NCBI RefSeq assembly: GCF_010727605.1
Contig: NZ_AP022568.1
Location: 3,968,001 to 4,032,000 of the forward strand
DNA length: 64,000 bases
Source: Mycobacterium simiae
GTDB taxonomy: Bacteria > Actinomycetota > Actinomycetes > Mycobacteriales > Mycobacteriaceae
Direction: 5' to 3'
The translations under genes and the position numbers were made by a program. The notes below the pieces were generated by a model. That model was not told the origin of the DNA, ran no database searches, and saw nothing but the letters and a program-made list of their open reading frames with translations. Position 1 is the first letter of the stretch. The number at the start of each line of letters is the position of its first letter. Positions 27,831-37,030 of this stretch are shown here, piece after piece.

Positions 27831-29534
27831 GTGAAGACGGCGGGCGACGCCTGCCCCGAGCGGTTGCAGGCCCTAAGCATGTTCGCCTCCGCGCTGGCGG
27901 GGCGGCCGGTCGCAGTCGTGGACGCCCCACCGGGTGAACTGGCGTGGACGGATGGACACACGATCCACGTCGACACGGCCGGCCGGTCGCAGCTTGGCGC
28001 CCTCAAAGAGGTGGCCGTGCAGGCATCGTTGATCGAGGCCGGCAGTCTGAGCCCGGACGTCGTGGCCTCCCTGGTGCGGCACCCCAAACTGGCCAAGCGT
28101 TACCTGGCCGTGGAAGGCCACCGGGCGCTGGTTGCCAATGCCACTTTGTTACCAAGCATTTTGGCGACACTGGGTGACAGCGAGACGGCGAACCGCAGCG
28201 ATTCGCCCGGCATGTCGCTGCGCATCGCCGCCGCTAGGGCGACGCTGCAGGACCCGGTGCCGGAGTTCGGGGTGATCCGCCCGGCCAAGGTGATGGCCGC
28301 GTGCACCCGACGGGCCGAACAAAGCGACGCGGACAACGCCGGGCATGTGCCGCGGCGAAGCGGCGCATCCGAACTGGCGGAGCTCGACCACAGCGAGGCC
28401 GACGATTCCGACGACCCCGATTTGTTCACCAGTCCGGTCGGTGGCGGTGGCTTCATCGGCAAGTGGCTGGCGAAGATGCTGTCCTCGGCGCGCAAGACCG
28501 GTCGCGGCGGGGGGCCGCCCGGGGCGGATGCTCCCACCCATCGGACGAACTCGGGCAGCCATGGCACGGATGCCGTCTCGTCGCTGGCCTCGCTCTCGGC
28601 GGAGGACATCGACGATGGCAACACCGCGACAGACGGCGTGCGGTATCCGGAGTGGGACGCGGCGCGCAAGCGCTACCGGCCGGCCTGGTGCACGGTGCGG
28701 GAAGTCGAGCCCACCGTTCAACAAACCGCTACTGGGGCGATCGACGACGCCATCGGGCTGCGGCGGCCGCTGTCTCGGCTCGGGATGGGGCTGCACCGTC
28801 GGCACCGGCAGTCGCAGGGCGACGACATCGACGTCGACGCCGCGGTCGAGGCGCGCGTCGAGGTGCGGGCCGGATCGGCGCCCGACGAGGCGGTGTACCT
28901 GGACAGCCTGCGACGCCGCCGGGACTTGTCGGTGCTGTTGTTGCTCGACGTGTCGGGTTCGGCGGCCGAGCGCGGAACGGTCGGGCGCACGGTGCACGAA
29001 CAACAGCGTGCGGTGGTCGCCAGCCTCAGTGTTGCCCTGCACGACCTGGGTGACCGGGTGGCGCTGTATGCCTACTACTCGCAGGGGCGCGGGGCCGTGA
29101 CCATGGTGCCGGTGAAGCGCTTCGACGACCATCTCGACGCCCACATCATCAGGCGGTTGAACAGCTTGCAGCCCGGTGCCTACTCCCGCCTCGGCGCGGC
29201 GATCCGGCACGGCGCGTCGGTGTTGGAAAGCCGCGGCGGTACGTCGCGGCGGTTGCTGGTGGTGCTGTCGGATGGCCTCGCCTACGACCACGGATACGAG
29301 CGGGCATATGGCGCCGCGGATGCCCGCCGCGCGTTGACCGAGGCGCGGCGGCGGGGGACCGGCTGCGTGTGCCTGACGGTCGGCGCGGGCACCGACGCGG
29401 CCGCGCTGCGCCGGGCGTTCGGCAGCGCCGCGCACGCGACGATCGCCCGCCCGGATCAACTCGCCGGCGTGGTCGGACCGCTGTTTCAATCCGCTTTGCG
29501 CGCCGCGGAGGCGCGGCGAAGGATGAGCGCCTGA
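27831..29534 (+). CDS. VWA-domain protein of the NorD/CbbO type
   Basis: 567 residues if the GTG at 27831 is used. The ATG at 27879 is an alternative, and the frame is open to 27771, where it would run over the operator. The N-terminal two thirds are charged and helical. The C-terminal von Willebrand A domain starts at LSVLLLLDVSGSAAERGT, whose DxSxS is the metal-ion-dependent adhesion site, and continues through YSRLGAAIRHG and VLSDGLAYD. NorD and CbbO proteins pair with an AAA+ ATPase to activate a metalloenzyme (nitric oxide reductase or Rubisco). The ATPase partner is the next gene but one promoter downstream; no such client is present in the window. Confidence 0.85.
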   Translation: MKTAGDACPERLQALSMFASALAGRPVAVVDAPPGELAWTDGHTIHVDTAGRSQLGALKEVAVQASLIEAGSLSPDVVASLVRHPKLAKRYLAVEGHRALVANATLLPSILATLGDSETANRSDSPGMSLRIAAARATLQDPVPEFGVIRPAKVMAACTRRAEQSDADNAGHVPRRSGASELAELDHSEADDSDDPDLFTSPVGGGGFIGKWLAKMLSSARKTGRGGGPPGADAPTHRTNSGSHGTDAVSSLASLSAEDIDDGNTATDGVRYPEWDAARKRYRPAWCTVREVEPTVQQTATGAIDDAIGLRRPLSRLGMGLHRRHRQSQGDDIDVDAAVEARVEVRAGSAPDEAVYLDSLRRRRDLSVLLLLDVSGSAAERGTVGRTVHEQQRAVVASLSVALHDLGDRVALYAYYSQGRGAVTMVPVKRFDDHLDAHIIRRLNSLQPGAYSRLGAAIRHGASVLESRGGTSRRLLVVLSDGLAYDHGYERAYGAADARRALTEARRRGTGCVCLTVGAGTDAAALRRAFGSAAHATIARPDQLAGVVGPLFQSALRAAEARRRMSA

Positions 29535-29616
29535 CGGCGCTGCGCCGCGCGGATACCCTGTCTCCGAATGTAGTTGGCGCGTCGGCAGCGAGACCGTACT
29601 CCGGCCACGGCCATAC

Positions 29617-29636
29617 TTGAAACAAACATCTGTTCC
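29617..29636. promoter_or_regulatory. Tandem-TetR motif, site 4 (ATPase gene promoter)
   Basis: TTGAAACAAACATCTGTTCC reads GGAACAGATGTTTGTTTCAA on the minus strand, matching the shared element with a G-to-T change in the right arm. It lies in the 137-bp gap between the VWA stop and the ATPase start. Confidence 0.5.
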
Positions 29637-29671
29637 GGGTTAGGCTCCAAGAAATCGTGAGAAGGGACGCC

Positions 29672-30508
29672 ATGACGAGCGAGTCCGGGGTCGCTTGCCG
29701 TAACGGCACGGCGCCCGACAGCGGGGCACGGCCCTATTACCAGGAGATCGGCAGCGAAGAGGCGATCTTCAAGGCGGCCTACCGCCAAGGTCTGGCGCTG
29801 GTGCTGAAGGGCCCGACGGGCTGCGGCAAGACCCGGTTCGTCGAAGCGATGGCCCACGATCTGGGCCGGCCGCTGGTCACCGTGTCCTGCCATGACGACC
29901 TCACCACCGCGGACCTGGTCGGGCGGTACCTACTGCGCGGCGATGAGACGGTCTGGGTGGACGGTCCGCTTACCCGGGCGGTGCGCGAAGGCGCGATCTG
30001 CTACCTCGACGAAGTGGTGGAGGCGCGCCAGGACACCACCGTGGTATTGCATCCGCTCGCCGACCACCGGCGGCAGCTGCCGATCGAACGTCTCGGCGTC
30101 ACGCTGGACGCCGCACCGGGCTTCGGTCTGGTGGTGTCTTACAACCCCGGATACCAAAGCGTGCTCAAGGACCTCAAGGATTCCACCCGACAGCGGATGG
30201 TCGCGATCGAATTCTCTTTTCCCCCAGCCGATGTCGAAGAAATAATCGTGAGGCACGAATCGGGCGTGGACGCCGCCACCGCGGCTGAACTGGTGCGCTT
30301 CGGCCAGGCTATCCGCCGACTGGAAACCGGCGGCCTGCGGGAGGTCGCGTCGACCCGCGTCCTGATCGCCGCGGGCAGGTTGGTGGCCGAGGGCCTGAGG
30401 ATGCACGAGGCGGCCCGAGCGGCGATCGCGGGACCGCTCACCGACGACGTGGCGGTCGGGCGGGCGTTGAACGAGATGGTCGAGGTTTACCTGGGCGCAG
30501 GCGGATAG
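29672..30508 (+). CDS. MoxR-class AAA+ ATPase of the NorQ/CbbQ type
   Basis: 278 residues from the ATG at 29672 (AAGGGA 5 nt upstream). Walker A is GPTGCGKT at residues 47-54. The pore and Walker B region reads CHDDLTTADLVGRYLL, then AICYLDEVVEARQDTTVVLH, and sensor 1 is VVSYNPGYQSVLKDLK. These stretches are close to CbbQ/NirQ. Such ATPases form hexamers that, with a VWA partner, remodel Rubisco, nitric oxide reductase or other metalloenzymes. Here the partner is the VWA gene just upstream, and candidate clients are the downstream oxidative enzymes. Confidence 0.9.
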   Translation: MTSESGVACRNGTAPDSGARPYYQEIGSEEAIFKAAYRQGLALVLKGPTGCGKTRFVEAMAHDLGRPLVTVSCHDDLTTADLVGRYLLRGDETVWVDGPLTRAVREGAICYLDEVVEARQDTTVVLHPLADHRRQLPIERLGVTLDAAPGFGLVVSYNPGYQSVLKDLKDSTRQRMVAIEFSFPPADVEEIIVRHESGVDAATAAELVRFGQAIRRLETGGLREVASTRVLIAAGRLVAEGLRMHEAARAAIAGPLTDDVAVGRALNEMVEVYLGAGG

Positions 30509-30554
30509 AGGATTGACGCTCTACACCGCCGCGGATACCGTCTGAGCATCGTCC

Positions 30555-30573
30555 TGAACAAATATTAGGTCAG
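30555..30573. promoter_or_regulatory. Tandem-TetR motif, site 5 (binding protein-AveC-P450 operon promoter)
   Basis: TGAACAAATATTAGGTCAG contains TGAnC and its mirror GGTCA around an AATATT centre. It lies 42 bp upstream of the ATG of the substrate-binding protein, the first gene of the long plus-strand operon. Confidence 0.6.
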
Positions 30574-30614
30574 TCGCGGAGCAGTCCGAATACGCGTGTC
30601 GTCCGGGAGGTCAG

Positions 30615-31733
30615 ATGTCCTACGAAAGCACCGCCGAGCCGATCAAGGTCGGCTACCTGATGGACTTCAAGCTCCCGCCGGGGTTCCCCGAAGATCTATT
30701 CGCCTCGTTCACCCAGACCTTCGACCTGATCTTCGAAGAGGCGCTAGCCAACGGTCTGATGGACCGGGCCGTGCAGATGATCTACCGCGAGGTGGAGGGT
30801 CTGCCCAAGGGTTCGGTCAAGGCCGTAATCGATGCCTACGGCGAGCTCGTCGACGAGGGCTGCTTGGTGGTCTTCGGTCCTAACATCACCGACAACTGCG
30901 TGCCGTTACGCGAAGCGATCGAGGAACGGTTCAAGGTGCCCGCGATCAGCGTCACCGGCACCGACGACTGGCTGGGCGAGTGGACATTCGCCTTTCCGCA
31001 GGGATCCATGACCGACGAGCCGATCTTCATCGCGGACCTGATTGCCAAACGCGGACTCGCCGAAATCGGGGTGCTGGTCGAACAGAGCCTGATCGGCGAG
31101 ACTTACCTGAAGAATCTCCGAAGTGCCTGTCGCCGCAAGGGAATTCGAATCGTGGCCGAGGCAGCGATCGCCCAGACCGCGCAAGACGTCAACGAGGCCG
31201 TCCGCACGCTGCACGAAGCCAAGGCGGAAGCCATCGTGCACCTGGGATTCGGGTTCGGCATCGTCTTCGTCAACCCCGCCCTGGAAGCCGTCGGCTGGGA
31301 CCCGCCCCGCTTCACCACCACCGCCTTCCAGAACGCCTGGGTGAACCCGATCATGTGGAACGCCTTCATGGGCTGGACTGGGGTCGACCAGTACGACGAG
31401 GCGAACCGGACCGGCCAGGATTTCCTCGATGCCTACGCGCAGAAGTACGACGGCAGTCGCCCCGAATTCTGCGTGACGGTGGTCAACCGCGATGTCGCCG
31501 CGACCTTGGTGCGTGCGTTTACCGACGCCCACCCGTTGAGTCCGCGCGGGGTCAAGGAGGCGCTGGAGCGGGTCAAGATGATGCCCGCCGCGTCCGGGGC
31601 CCCCGGCACCCGAGTGTCGTTCGGCAAGTGGACCCGGCGGGCCTGGATGGGCGCTGGCTACCTGGTGGCCCGCACCCTCGACGCCGACGGCGTCAATTCG
31701 CACCTGGTGGATCGCTTCGGAACGGAAGACTGA
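30615..31733 (+). CDS. Type 1 periplasmic-binding-fold protein without a signal peptide
   Basis: A 372-residue protein of the branched-chain amino acid/amide-binding fold (Peripla_BP_6). It opens with KVGYLMDFKLPPGFPEDL and contains VVFGPNITDNCVPLREAI and VTGTDDWLGEWTF. There is a clear GGGAGG site before the ATG, and the N-terminus has no hydrophobic signal or lipobox, so the protein is expected in the cytoplasm. No ABC permease or ATPase gene is nearby. It may act as an intracellular ligand-binding or carrier protein for the pathway. The downstream AveC-like gene overlaps it by 1 bp (TGATG). Confidence 0.82.
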   Translation: MSYESTAEPIKVGYLMDFKLPPGFPEDLFASFTQTFDLIFEEALANGLMDRAVQMIYREVEGLPKGSVKAVIDAYGELVDEGCLVVFGPNITDNCVPLREAIEERFKVPAISVTGTDDWLGEWTFAFPQGSMTDEPIFIADLIAKRGLAEIGVLVEQSLIGETYLKNLRSACRRKGIRIVAEAAIAQTAQDVNEAVRTLHEAKAEAIVHLGFGFGIVFVNPALEAVGWDPPRFTTTAFQNAWVNPIMWNAFMGWTGVDQYDEANRTGQDFLDAYAQKYDGSRPEFCVTVVNRDVAATLVRAFTDAHPLSPRGVKEALERVKMMPAASGAPGTRVSFGKWTRRAWMGAGYLVARTLDADGVNSHLVDRFGTED

Positions 31734-32881
31734 TGTCCACGGATCAATCGCTACCCCCGAAGCTGGCCGAAAGGTCCACGCAACCCGGTACCAAGCGCGG
31801 CTGGGGCGGCTGGATCGCCGGCGCCGCTCTGGCGGCGTTCGCGCTCTTGTTCATCGCGAATTGCCGTGTCGCCCTTGGTCCGCGGGTGGCAAACCCGAAT
31901 GTGCAGGGTCGCCCGCGTCCGGTGCGGTTCATCTTCGGGCTGGATTACATCAGCTTCCTGCACATCTCGACCGTGATCATGCTGCTGGTGCTGATCGTCG
32001 TGTTCATCCGCGGCTGGCGGCGCAACCCGGGCAGCCCGGTAATGCTGATGTTCTTGTGCACCACCCTGATCGTGTGGCAGGACCCGATCATGAACTGGGC
32101 GCCGTTCGCGGTGTACAACCCCGACCTCATTCACTGGCCGGAGTCCTGGCCGTTGGTGTCGCTGTCGCCGACAGTCGAACCGTTCGTCGTATTCGGTTAC
32201 GTCACTTTCTATTTCGGGCCGTACTTCCCGGCGGTCTGGATCCTGCGCAAACTACAGGCCAAATACGGCCCCGAAAGCTTCGTCTCGCGACACCCGCTGA
32301 TCAGCCTAGGTGCCCTGACGTGTGCCATCGGCTTCGTCTTCGACGCGTGGCTGGAGATCCAGCTGGTCCACATGGGGATGTACATCTACTCTCAGGTCAT
32401 TCCCTGGGGTTCGGTCTTCACCGGCACCACATTCCAATTCCCGTTGATCTGGGAGTCGTTCTCGGTCACCTTCGTGATGGTGCCCGCGGCGATCCTGTGT
32501 TACCGCGACGACACCGGTAAATCGGTGGCCGAAAAGCTGGCCGCCAAAGCCAAGATTTTCCCCGGCCGCCCGGTGCTGGGCACCTTCCTGGTGATGTTCG
32601 CAATCATCAACGTGTCGTATTTCGCTTACGGCGCCTGGTTCTGGGTCATCAAGGTCAGCCACGCGGCCACCTCGGTCGCTTGCCCGTGGCCCTATCCGGA
32701 AGCTAAAGTCTATGATCCGCAAGGGTATTACGAGAGGGCCGGTGCGCTCGGGCCATACTCGGTCGGCATCTGGTCGACCTGGGCGAGCGGGGAACCCAAC
32801 GGCCGGCCCCATGTCGAGGCTCCGCCGCCCGGTGAGGGCCCCTGCGCCGTACCGGACCACAACGCGAGCGCGCATGGCTGA
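31733..32881 (+). CDS. AveC-family (spirocyclase-like) integral membrane protein
   Basis: A 382-residue protein with about seven membrane helices (near residues 24-45, 72-93, 103-118, 143-170, 185-215, 240-262 and 285-308) and a Pro-rich C-terminal tail. I recognise it as resembling the AveC/spirocyclase family known from avermectin synthesis, where AveC acts in spiroketal formation. In mycobacteria its substrate is unknown. It is translationally coupled to the binding-protein gene upstream and overlaps the SDR gene downstream by 8 bp, so it belongs to the catabolic operon. Confidence 0.7.
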   Translation: MSTDQSLPPKLAERSTQPGTKRGWGGWIAGAALAAFALLFIANCRVALGPRVANPNVQGRPRPVRFIFGLDYISFLHISTVIMLLVLIVVFIRGWRRNPGSPVMLMFLCTTLIVWQDPIMNWAPFAVYNPDLIHWPESWPLVSLSPTVEPFVVFGYVTFYFGPYFPAVWILRKLQAKYGPESFVSRHPLISLGALTCAIGFVFDAWLEIQLVHMGMYIYSQVIPWGSVFTGTTFQFPLIWESFSVTFVMVPAAILCYRDDTGKSVAEKLAAKAKIFPGRPVLGTFLVMFAIINVSYFAYGAWFWVIKVSHAATSVACPWPYPEAKVYDPQGYYERAGALGPYSVGIWSTWASGEPNGRPHVEAPPPGEGPCAVPDHNASAHG

Positions 32882-33866
32882 GCCGCGCGCCGTGGTCATC
32901 ACCGGTGCCTCCCGCGGGTTGGGGTTCGCCTCGGCGGTGCGGCTGTATCGCGAGGGGTGGCGCGTGGTCGCCGCGATGCGCACGCCCGAGCAGGGGATGC
33001 CAGCGCTGCGGCGGGCCGTGGGGGCCGCCGAGAACGACGACAGGCTGGTCGGCGTGCAGCTCGACCTGCTGGACCCGGCGTCGATCACGGCGGCGGCCAA
33101 GGCGATCGGGGAAGCGGCCGGCGCGCCGTACGCCGTGGTACACAACGCTGGAATATCCGCGGCCGGGATGGTCGAAGAGACCGACCCGGCACTGTGGCAG
33201 AAGATGTTCGCCACCAGCGTCTTCGGCCCGGTCGAACTCACCAAGGCGCTGTTGCCGTCCATGCGGGCGGCGGGTGAGGGCCGGATCGTGCTCGTCGCGA
33301 GCACGGCCGGGGTGCGCGGGCAACCGGGCACCGCGCCCTATTCGGCCGCCAAAGGCGCGATGGAGCGCTGGGGTGAATCGTTGGCTTGCGAGATCGCCCC
33401 GTTCGGCCTCGGTGTCACCATCTTGGTGTCGGGCACTTACGACACCGAAATCATCACCGACGCAGGCACTATCGACGATCGAAACTTCGAGGGACCATAC
33501 GCGCGGCTGCACACCACCATGAACAGTCGCGGCCGATTCGCGATGAAGATGGCCCGGCCACCCGAGCGATTCACCGACGGTTTGGTGAAGGCGCTAGGCG
33601 ACGAGGCGCCGTTCCGGCGCCGCGGGGTCGGGCCGGATGCGGCCATGCTGCTAGCGGTCAACCGCTTGCTGCCGGCCGCCGGAATGCACCACATGTCGCG
33701 GACGGTGCTGGGCATACCCAGGCAGGGATCGATGCGCGACGGAGCGTGGCCGCTGACGACCGCTCAAAAGGCGATGGTACTGGCCGCACGTGTTCTTCCG
33801 CAGCCGGTGCTGCAGCGCCTGGCCGTACTGGCGGCGCGGCGGCAGCAGGGCAGTAAAGGGGACTGA
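32874..33866 (+). CDS. Short-chain dehydrogenase/reductase
   Basis: A 330-residue classical SDR. It has TGASRGLGFASAVRL near residue 10, NAGIS near 90, the catalytic Ser in VASTAGVRG, and YSAAK. The extra C-terminal 80 residues are longer than in typical 250-residue SDRs. It probably oxidises a secondary alcohol or reduces a ketone in the pathway. The start overlaps the AveC-like gene by 8 bp; the P450 starts 10 bp after its stop. Confidence 0.85.
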   Translation: MAEPRAVVITGASRGLGFASAVRLYREGWRVVAAMRTPEQGMPALRRAVGAAENDDRLVGVQLDLLDPASITAAAKAIGEAAGAPYAVVHNAGISAAGMVEETDPALWQKMFATSVFGPVELTKALLPSMRAAGEGRIVLVASTAGVRGQPGTAPYSAAKGAMERWGESLACEIAPFGLGVTILVSGTYDTEIITDAGTIDDRNFEGPYARLHTTMNSRGRFAMKMARPPERFTDGLVKALGDEAPFRRRGVGPDAAMLLAVNRLLPAAGMHHMSRTVLGIPRQGSMRDGAWPLTTAQKAMVLAARVLPQPVLQRLAVLAARRQQGSKGD

Positions 33867-33876
33867 GAGGTTAAGC

Positions 33877-35097
33877 ATGGAACAGCTTTTCGACGACCTG
33901 GAGGACTTCGGCGCATTCGACGACGCCATCTCCGGTGACGTACGCGACCCGTACACCGAACTGGCCCGACTGCGCCGCGAGGAACCGGTGCAACGACTGG
34001 AGACCTCGGGCGCGCTGCCGCACGAGGAATCGTTGCCGATGTTCATCGTGTATCGCTACGAGGACGTCCAGCAGATGCTGCGCGACAACGAAACGTTCTC
34101 CTCGTCGGCGGTGATCGCCGCGTTCGGACCGGTGCTGGGGGAGCGCGTGATGCTCGGTATGGACGAACCGTTTCACGGTAGGCTGCGCTCGCTGGTGTCA
34201 AAAGCATTCTCGCAGAAGTCATTAGCCCGTTGGCAGGACGAGCTGGTAGGCCGGGTGGCCAACAGCTTGATCGACAAGTTCGCCCCTAACGGCAAGGCGG
34301 ATCTGGTCAAGGAGTTCACCTTCGACTACCCGAGCCAGATCATCGCCGGGTTGTTGGGCCTGCCGGAGCAGGATTACCCGCAGTTCCAGCGGTGGTCGAT
34401 CTCGCTGCTGAGCTGGTTGATGAATCCCGAACGGGGGCTGGCGGCCTCGGCAGCCCTGGGTGCCTATTTCGCCCCGATACTGCAGGCCCGCCGCGCCGAG
34501 CCCAAGGACGATTTGATCTCCGCGCTCGGCGCCGCCGAGATCGACGGGGGCAAGCTCGCCGACGAAGAGATTTTCTCGTTCCTGCGGCTACTGCTGCCGG
34601 CGGGCGTGGAGACGACGTATCGGGCGCTGGGCAGCCTGCTGCTCGGGTTGCTGTCGGACCCCGCGCAGTTGGACGCCGTCCGCGCGGACCGCTCGCTGCT
34701 GCCGCAGGTCATCGAGGAAGGGGTGCGATGGGAACCGCCCCTGCTGACCATCACCCGGGTGGCCACCCGCGACACCGAACTTGGCGGCGTGCCGATTCCG
34801 GCCGGGGCGACGGTGATGCCAATGCTGGGTTCGGCGAACCGCCAAGAGGACCGCTGGGCCGATCCGGACACGTTCAACATCCACCGACCGGCCAAGGCGA
34901 ATCTGGGCTGGGGGCACGGCGTGCACGTCTGCCTCGGCATGCATCTGGCGCGCCTCGAGATGCGCACCGCGATCAACCTGTTGTTGGACCGGCTGCCGAA
35001 TCTGCGGCTGGATCCCGACGGGGACGACCCGCACATCCGCGGGCAGGTGTTCCGGTCGCCGACATCGGTCCCGGTGCTGTTCGATGCCCAGCGATAG
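33877..35097 (+). CDS. Cytochrome P450
   Basis: A 406-residue soluble bacterial P450 from the ATG at 33877 (GAGAGG site). I-helix AGVETT lies at 242-247 (the usual A/G-G-x-D/E-T-T). The K-helix ExxR is within IEEGVRW near 281-284. The haem loop is LGWGHGVHVCLGMHLARLE with Cys352; Trp replaces the Phe that usually opens this loop. It needs a ferredoxin and reductase that are not encoded nearby. With the SDR and aldehyde dehydrogenase it could oxidise a terminal methyl or hydroxyl group before CoA activation. Confidence 0.92.
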   Translation: MEQLFDDLEDFGAFDDAISGDVRDPYTELARLRREEPVQRLETSGALPHEESLPMFIVYRYEDVQQMLRDNETFSSSAVIAAFGPVLGERVMLGMDEPFHGRLRSLVSKAFSQKSLARWQDELVGRVANSLIDKFAPNGKADLVKEFTFDYPSQIIAGLLGLPEQDYPQFQRWSISLLSWLMNPERGLAASAALGAYFAPILQARRAEPKDDLISALGAAEIDGGKLADEEIFSFLRLLLPAGVETTYRALGSLLLGLLSDPAQLDAVRADRSLLPQVIEEGVRWEPPLLTITRVATRDTELGGVPIPAGATVMPMLGSANRQEDRWADPDTFNIHRPAKANLGWGHGVHVCLGMHLARLEMRTAINLLLDRLPNLRLDPDGDDPHIRGQVFRSPTSVPVLFDAQR

Positions 35098-35242
35098 TCC
35101 GCCGCCGGCGCCGATCCGGCGTGCGGTAATCGCACGTCAAGGGCCTCGTGGGCGGAGCAGGGTTGTCAATCGGCTAGTTTCCAGTAAGGCTCTCCGCAGG
35201 GACGAGTAACAACAGATCGATTGTCAGGAGAGCTGAACAGAT

Positions 35243-36727
35243 ATGGCTGACACTGTAAAGGTCCGGTTCGAGCCGAAGATGATGATCGACGGCAAGCTCG
35301 TCGACGGCCAGGCCGGCACCTTCACCAACATCAACCCGGCCACCGAGGAGCAGCTCGGTGAGGTCGCCGACGCGTCCAAGGAGGACATGCACCGGGCGAT
35401 CGACGCCGCCCGGCGGGCCTTCGACGAGACCGACTGGTCGACCAACAAGGAGCTGCGCAAGCGCTGCCTGCTGCAGCTGCACGATGCGATCGAAGAGGAG
35501 AAGGAGGAGCTGCGCGAGGAGTTGATCCTGGAGGTCGGCTCGCCCAGGGCCATCACGTTCGGACCCCAACTCGACGCTCCGCTGGAGGACGGCCTGAAGT
35601 ACCCCGCGCGGCTGATCGACGAGTACGCCTGGGAGACGGACCTGGGGGACAAGGTGATCAGCCTGACCGGCACGCTGACCACGCGCAAGGTGTGGCGCGA
35701 GCCCGTCGGCGTGGTCGGCGCGATCGTGCCGTGGAACTTCCCCTTCGAAGTCACCCTCAACAAGCTGGGCCAGGCCCTGGGCACCGGCAACACCGTGGTG
35801 CTGAAGCCGGCACCCAACACGCCGTTCAACGCAACGCGGCTGGGTCGGCTGATTGCCGAAAAGACCGACATTCCAGCCGGTGTCGTCAATGTCGTCACCG
35901 CCTCGGATCATTTCGTGGGTGAAGAGCTGACGCTGTCGCCAAAGGTTGACCTGATTTCGTTCACCGGCTCTACGGTGGTCGGCAAGCGGATCATGGAGAA
36001 GGGCGCCGCCACCATGAAGCGGTTGTTCCTAGAGCTCGGCGGCAAATCGGCCACCATCGTGCTCGAGGATGCCGACTTCGGCACGGCCTGCATGGTTGGC
36101 ATCGCGCCGTGCATGCACGCCGGCCAGGGTTGCGCGAACCCGACGCGGCTGCTGTTGCCGCGATCCCGCTACGACGAGGGCGTGGAGATCCTCAAGAACA
36201 TCTACGACAACGTCACGTGCGGCGACCCGCAGGACCCCGCCACGCTGTGTGGCCCGGTGATCTCGCAGCGGCAGTACGACCGGGTGATGGGCTACATCCG
36301 CAAGGGTGTCGAGGAGGGTGCCACCGCGTTGGTCGGTGGTCCCGACGCCCCGACCGGCTTCGACAAGGGGTATTACGTCCGGCCAACGCTTTTCGTCAAC
36401 GTCGACAACAAGATGACGATCGCGCAGGAGGAGATCTTCGGCCCGGTGCTGTCGGTGATTCCGTTCGACGACGAGGAGGACGCGATCCGAATCGCCAACG
36501 ACAGCGTGTACGGGTTGGCGGGCAACGTGTTTGCCGGTTCCCTGGAGCGTGCGCTGTCGGTGACCCGCCGGATCAAGGCCGGCTTCATGGGCGTCAACGG
36601 CGGTGCCCCCTACGGTGCCGACACCCCGTTCGGGGGTTACAAGGAGAGCGGTGTGGGACGCCAGAACGGTGTCGCCGGATTCGACCAGTACACCGAGATC
36701 AAGTCCGTGGCCTACCCCGCGGTCTAG
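35243..36727 (+). CDS. Aldehyde dehydrogenase
   Basis: A 494-residue protein of standard ALDH length. Catalytic residues are Asn165 (PWNFPFEV), Glu264 (FLELGGKSA) and Cys297 (GQGCANPTRLLLP); NAD-binding FTGSTVVGKRI is also present. It oxidises an aldehyde to the acid with NAD(P). The 145-bp upstream gap, with an AGGAG site 12 nt before the ATG, suggests its own promoter in addition to read-through from the P450. Confidence 0.92.
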   Translation: MADTVKVRFEPKMMIDGKLVDGQAGTFTNINPATEEQLGEVADASKEDMHRAIDAARRAFDETDWSTNKELRKRCLLQLHDAIEEEKEELREELILEVGSPRAITFGPQLDAPLEDGLKYPARLIDEYAWETDLGDKVISLTGTLTTRKVWREPVGVVGAIVPWNFPFEVTLNKLGQALGTGNTVVLKPAPNTPFNATRLGRLIAEKTDIPAGVVNVVTASDHFVGEELTLSPKVDLISFTGSTVVGKRIMEKGAATMKRLFLELGGKSATIVLEDADFGTACMVGIAPCMHAGQGCANPTRLLLPRSRYDEGVEILKNIYDNVTCGDPQDPATLCGPVISQRQYDRVMGYIRKGVEEGATALVGGPDAPTGFDKGYYVRPTLFVNVDNKMTIAQEEIFGPVLSVIPFDDEEDAIRIANDSVYGLAGNVFAGSLERALSVTRRIKAGFMGVNGGAPYGADTPFGGYKESGVGRQNGVAGFDQYTEIKSVAYPAV

Positions 36728-37030
36728 CCGGCGGCTGGTCTGCGCCGCCGTCACTGAACCAGGGATAGCCGCTCGGTTTTCCGGGCTGGCGCGTGGTGGG
36801 CAGCTGCCTGGACCGGTGGCGGCCCTGATGATGGCCGTCTTCGGCCTGTCGACTGACGCGAGCAATATCACCGGCGCTATCGGATCGCAGACCGTGTGTC
36901 GGGTCGGACGAGAGACGGATGTGACCGGTGTGGTTCGAGTCCGCGCGGGGGTCAACCGACCCCACCCCCTGCCCTGCCAACCTCTTGGTTGACAATCGAA
37001 CGCAACACCGGAGTCAAAGGAGACATCACC
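36728..37030. other. Intergenic region between aldehyde dehydrogenase and thiolase genes
   Basis: 303 bp without a believable gene. It ends with an AAAGGAG site for the thiolase. CAACC-tctt-GGTTG at 36978-36991 is a small inverted repeat, and TTGACA at 36988-36993 could be a -35 element. TGACAATCG here also occurs, inverted, at 35217-35225 before the aldehyde dehydrogenase gene. I see no hairpin terminator. Confidence 0.5.

Noticed and set aside
35235..35244. GAACAGATAT at the aldehyde dehydrogenase start, identical to the left half of the tandem-TetR motif
   Set aside because: The right half (TTTGGTCAA) is missing and the match runs into the start codon. I treat it as chance, though the gene may still be co-regulated through the upstream operon.
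36932..36942. GGTTCGAGTCC, which looks like the T-loop of a tRNA, in the gap before the thiolase gene
   Set aside because: The flanking T-stem needs two wobble pairs, and no matching acceptor arm, D-arm or anticodon stem is found in the 75 nt upstream.
36978..36998. A shared TGACAATCG 9-mer before the aldehyde dehydrogenase (inverted) and thiolase genes as a second operator
   Set aside because: It contains TTGACA-like -35 sequence and has no symmetry, so it is more simply explained as promoter similarity or chance.
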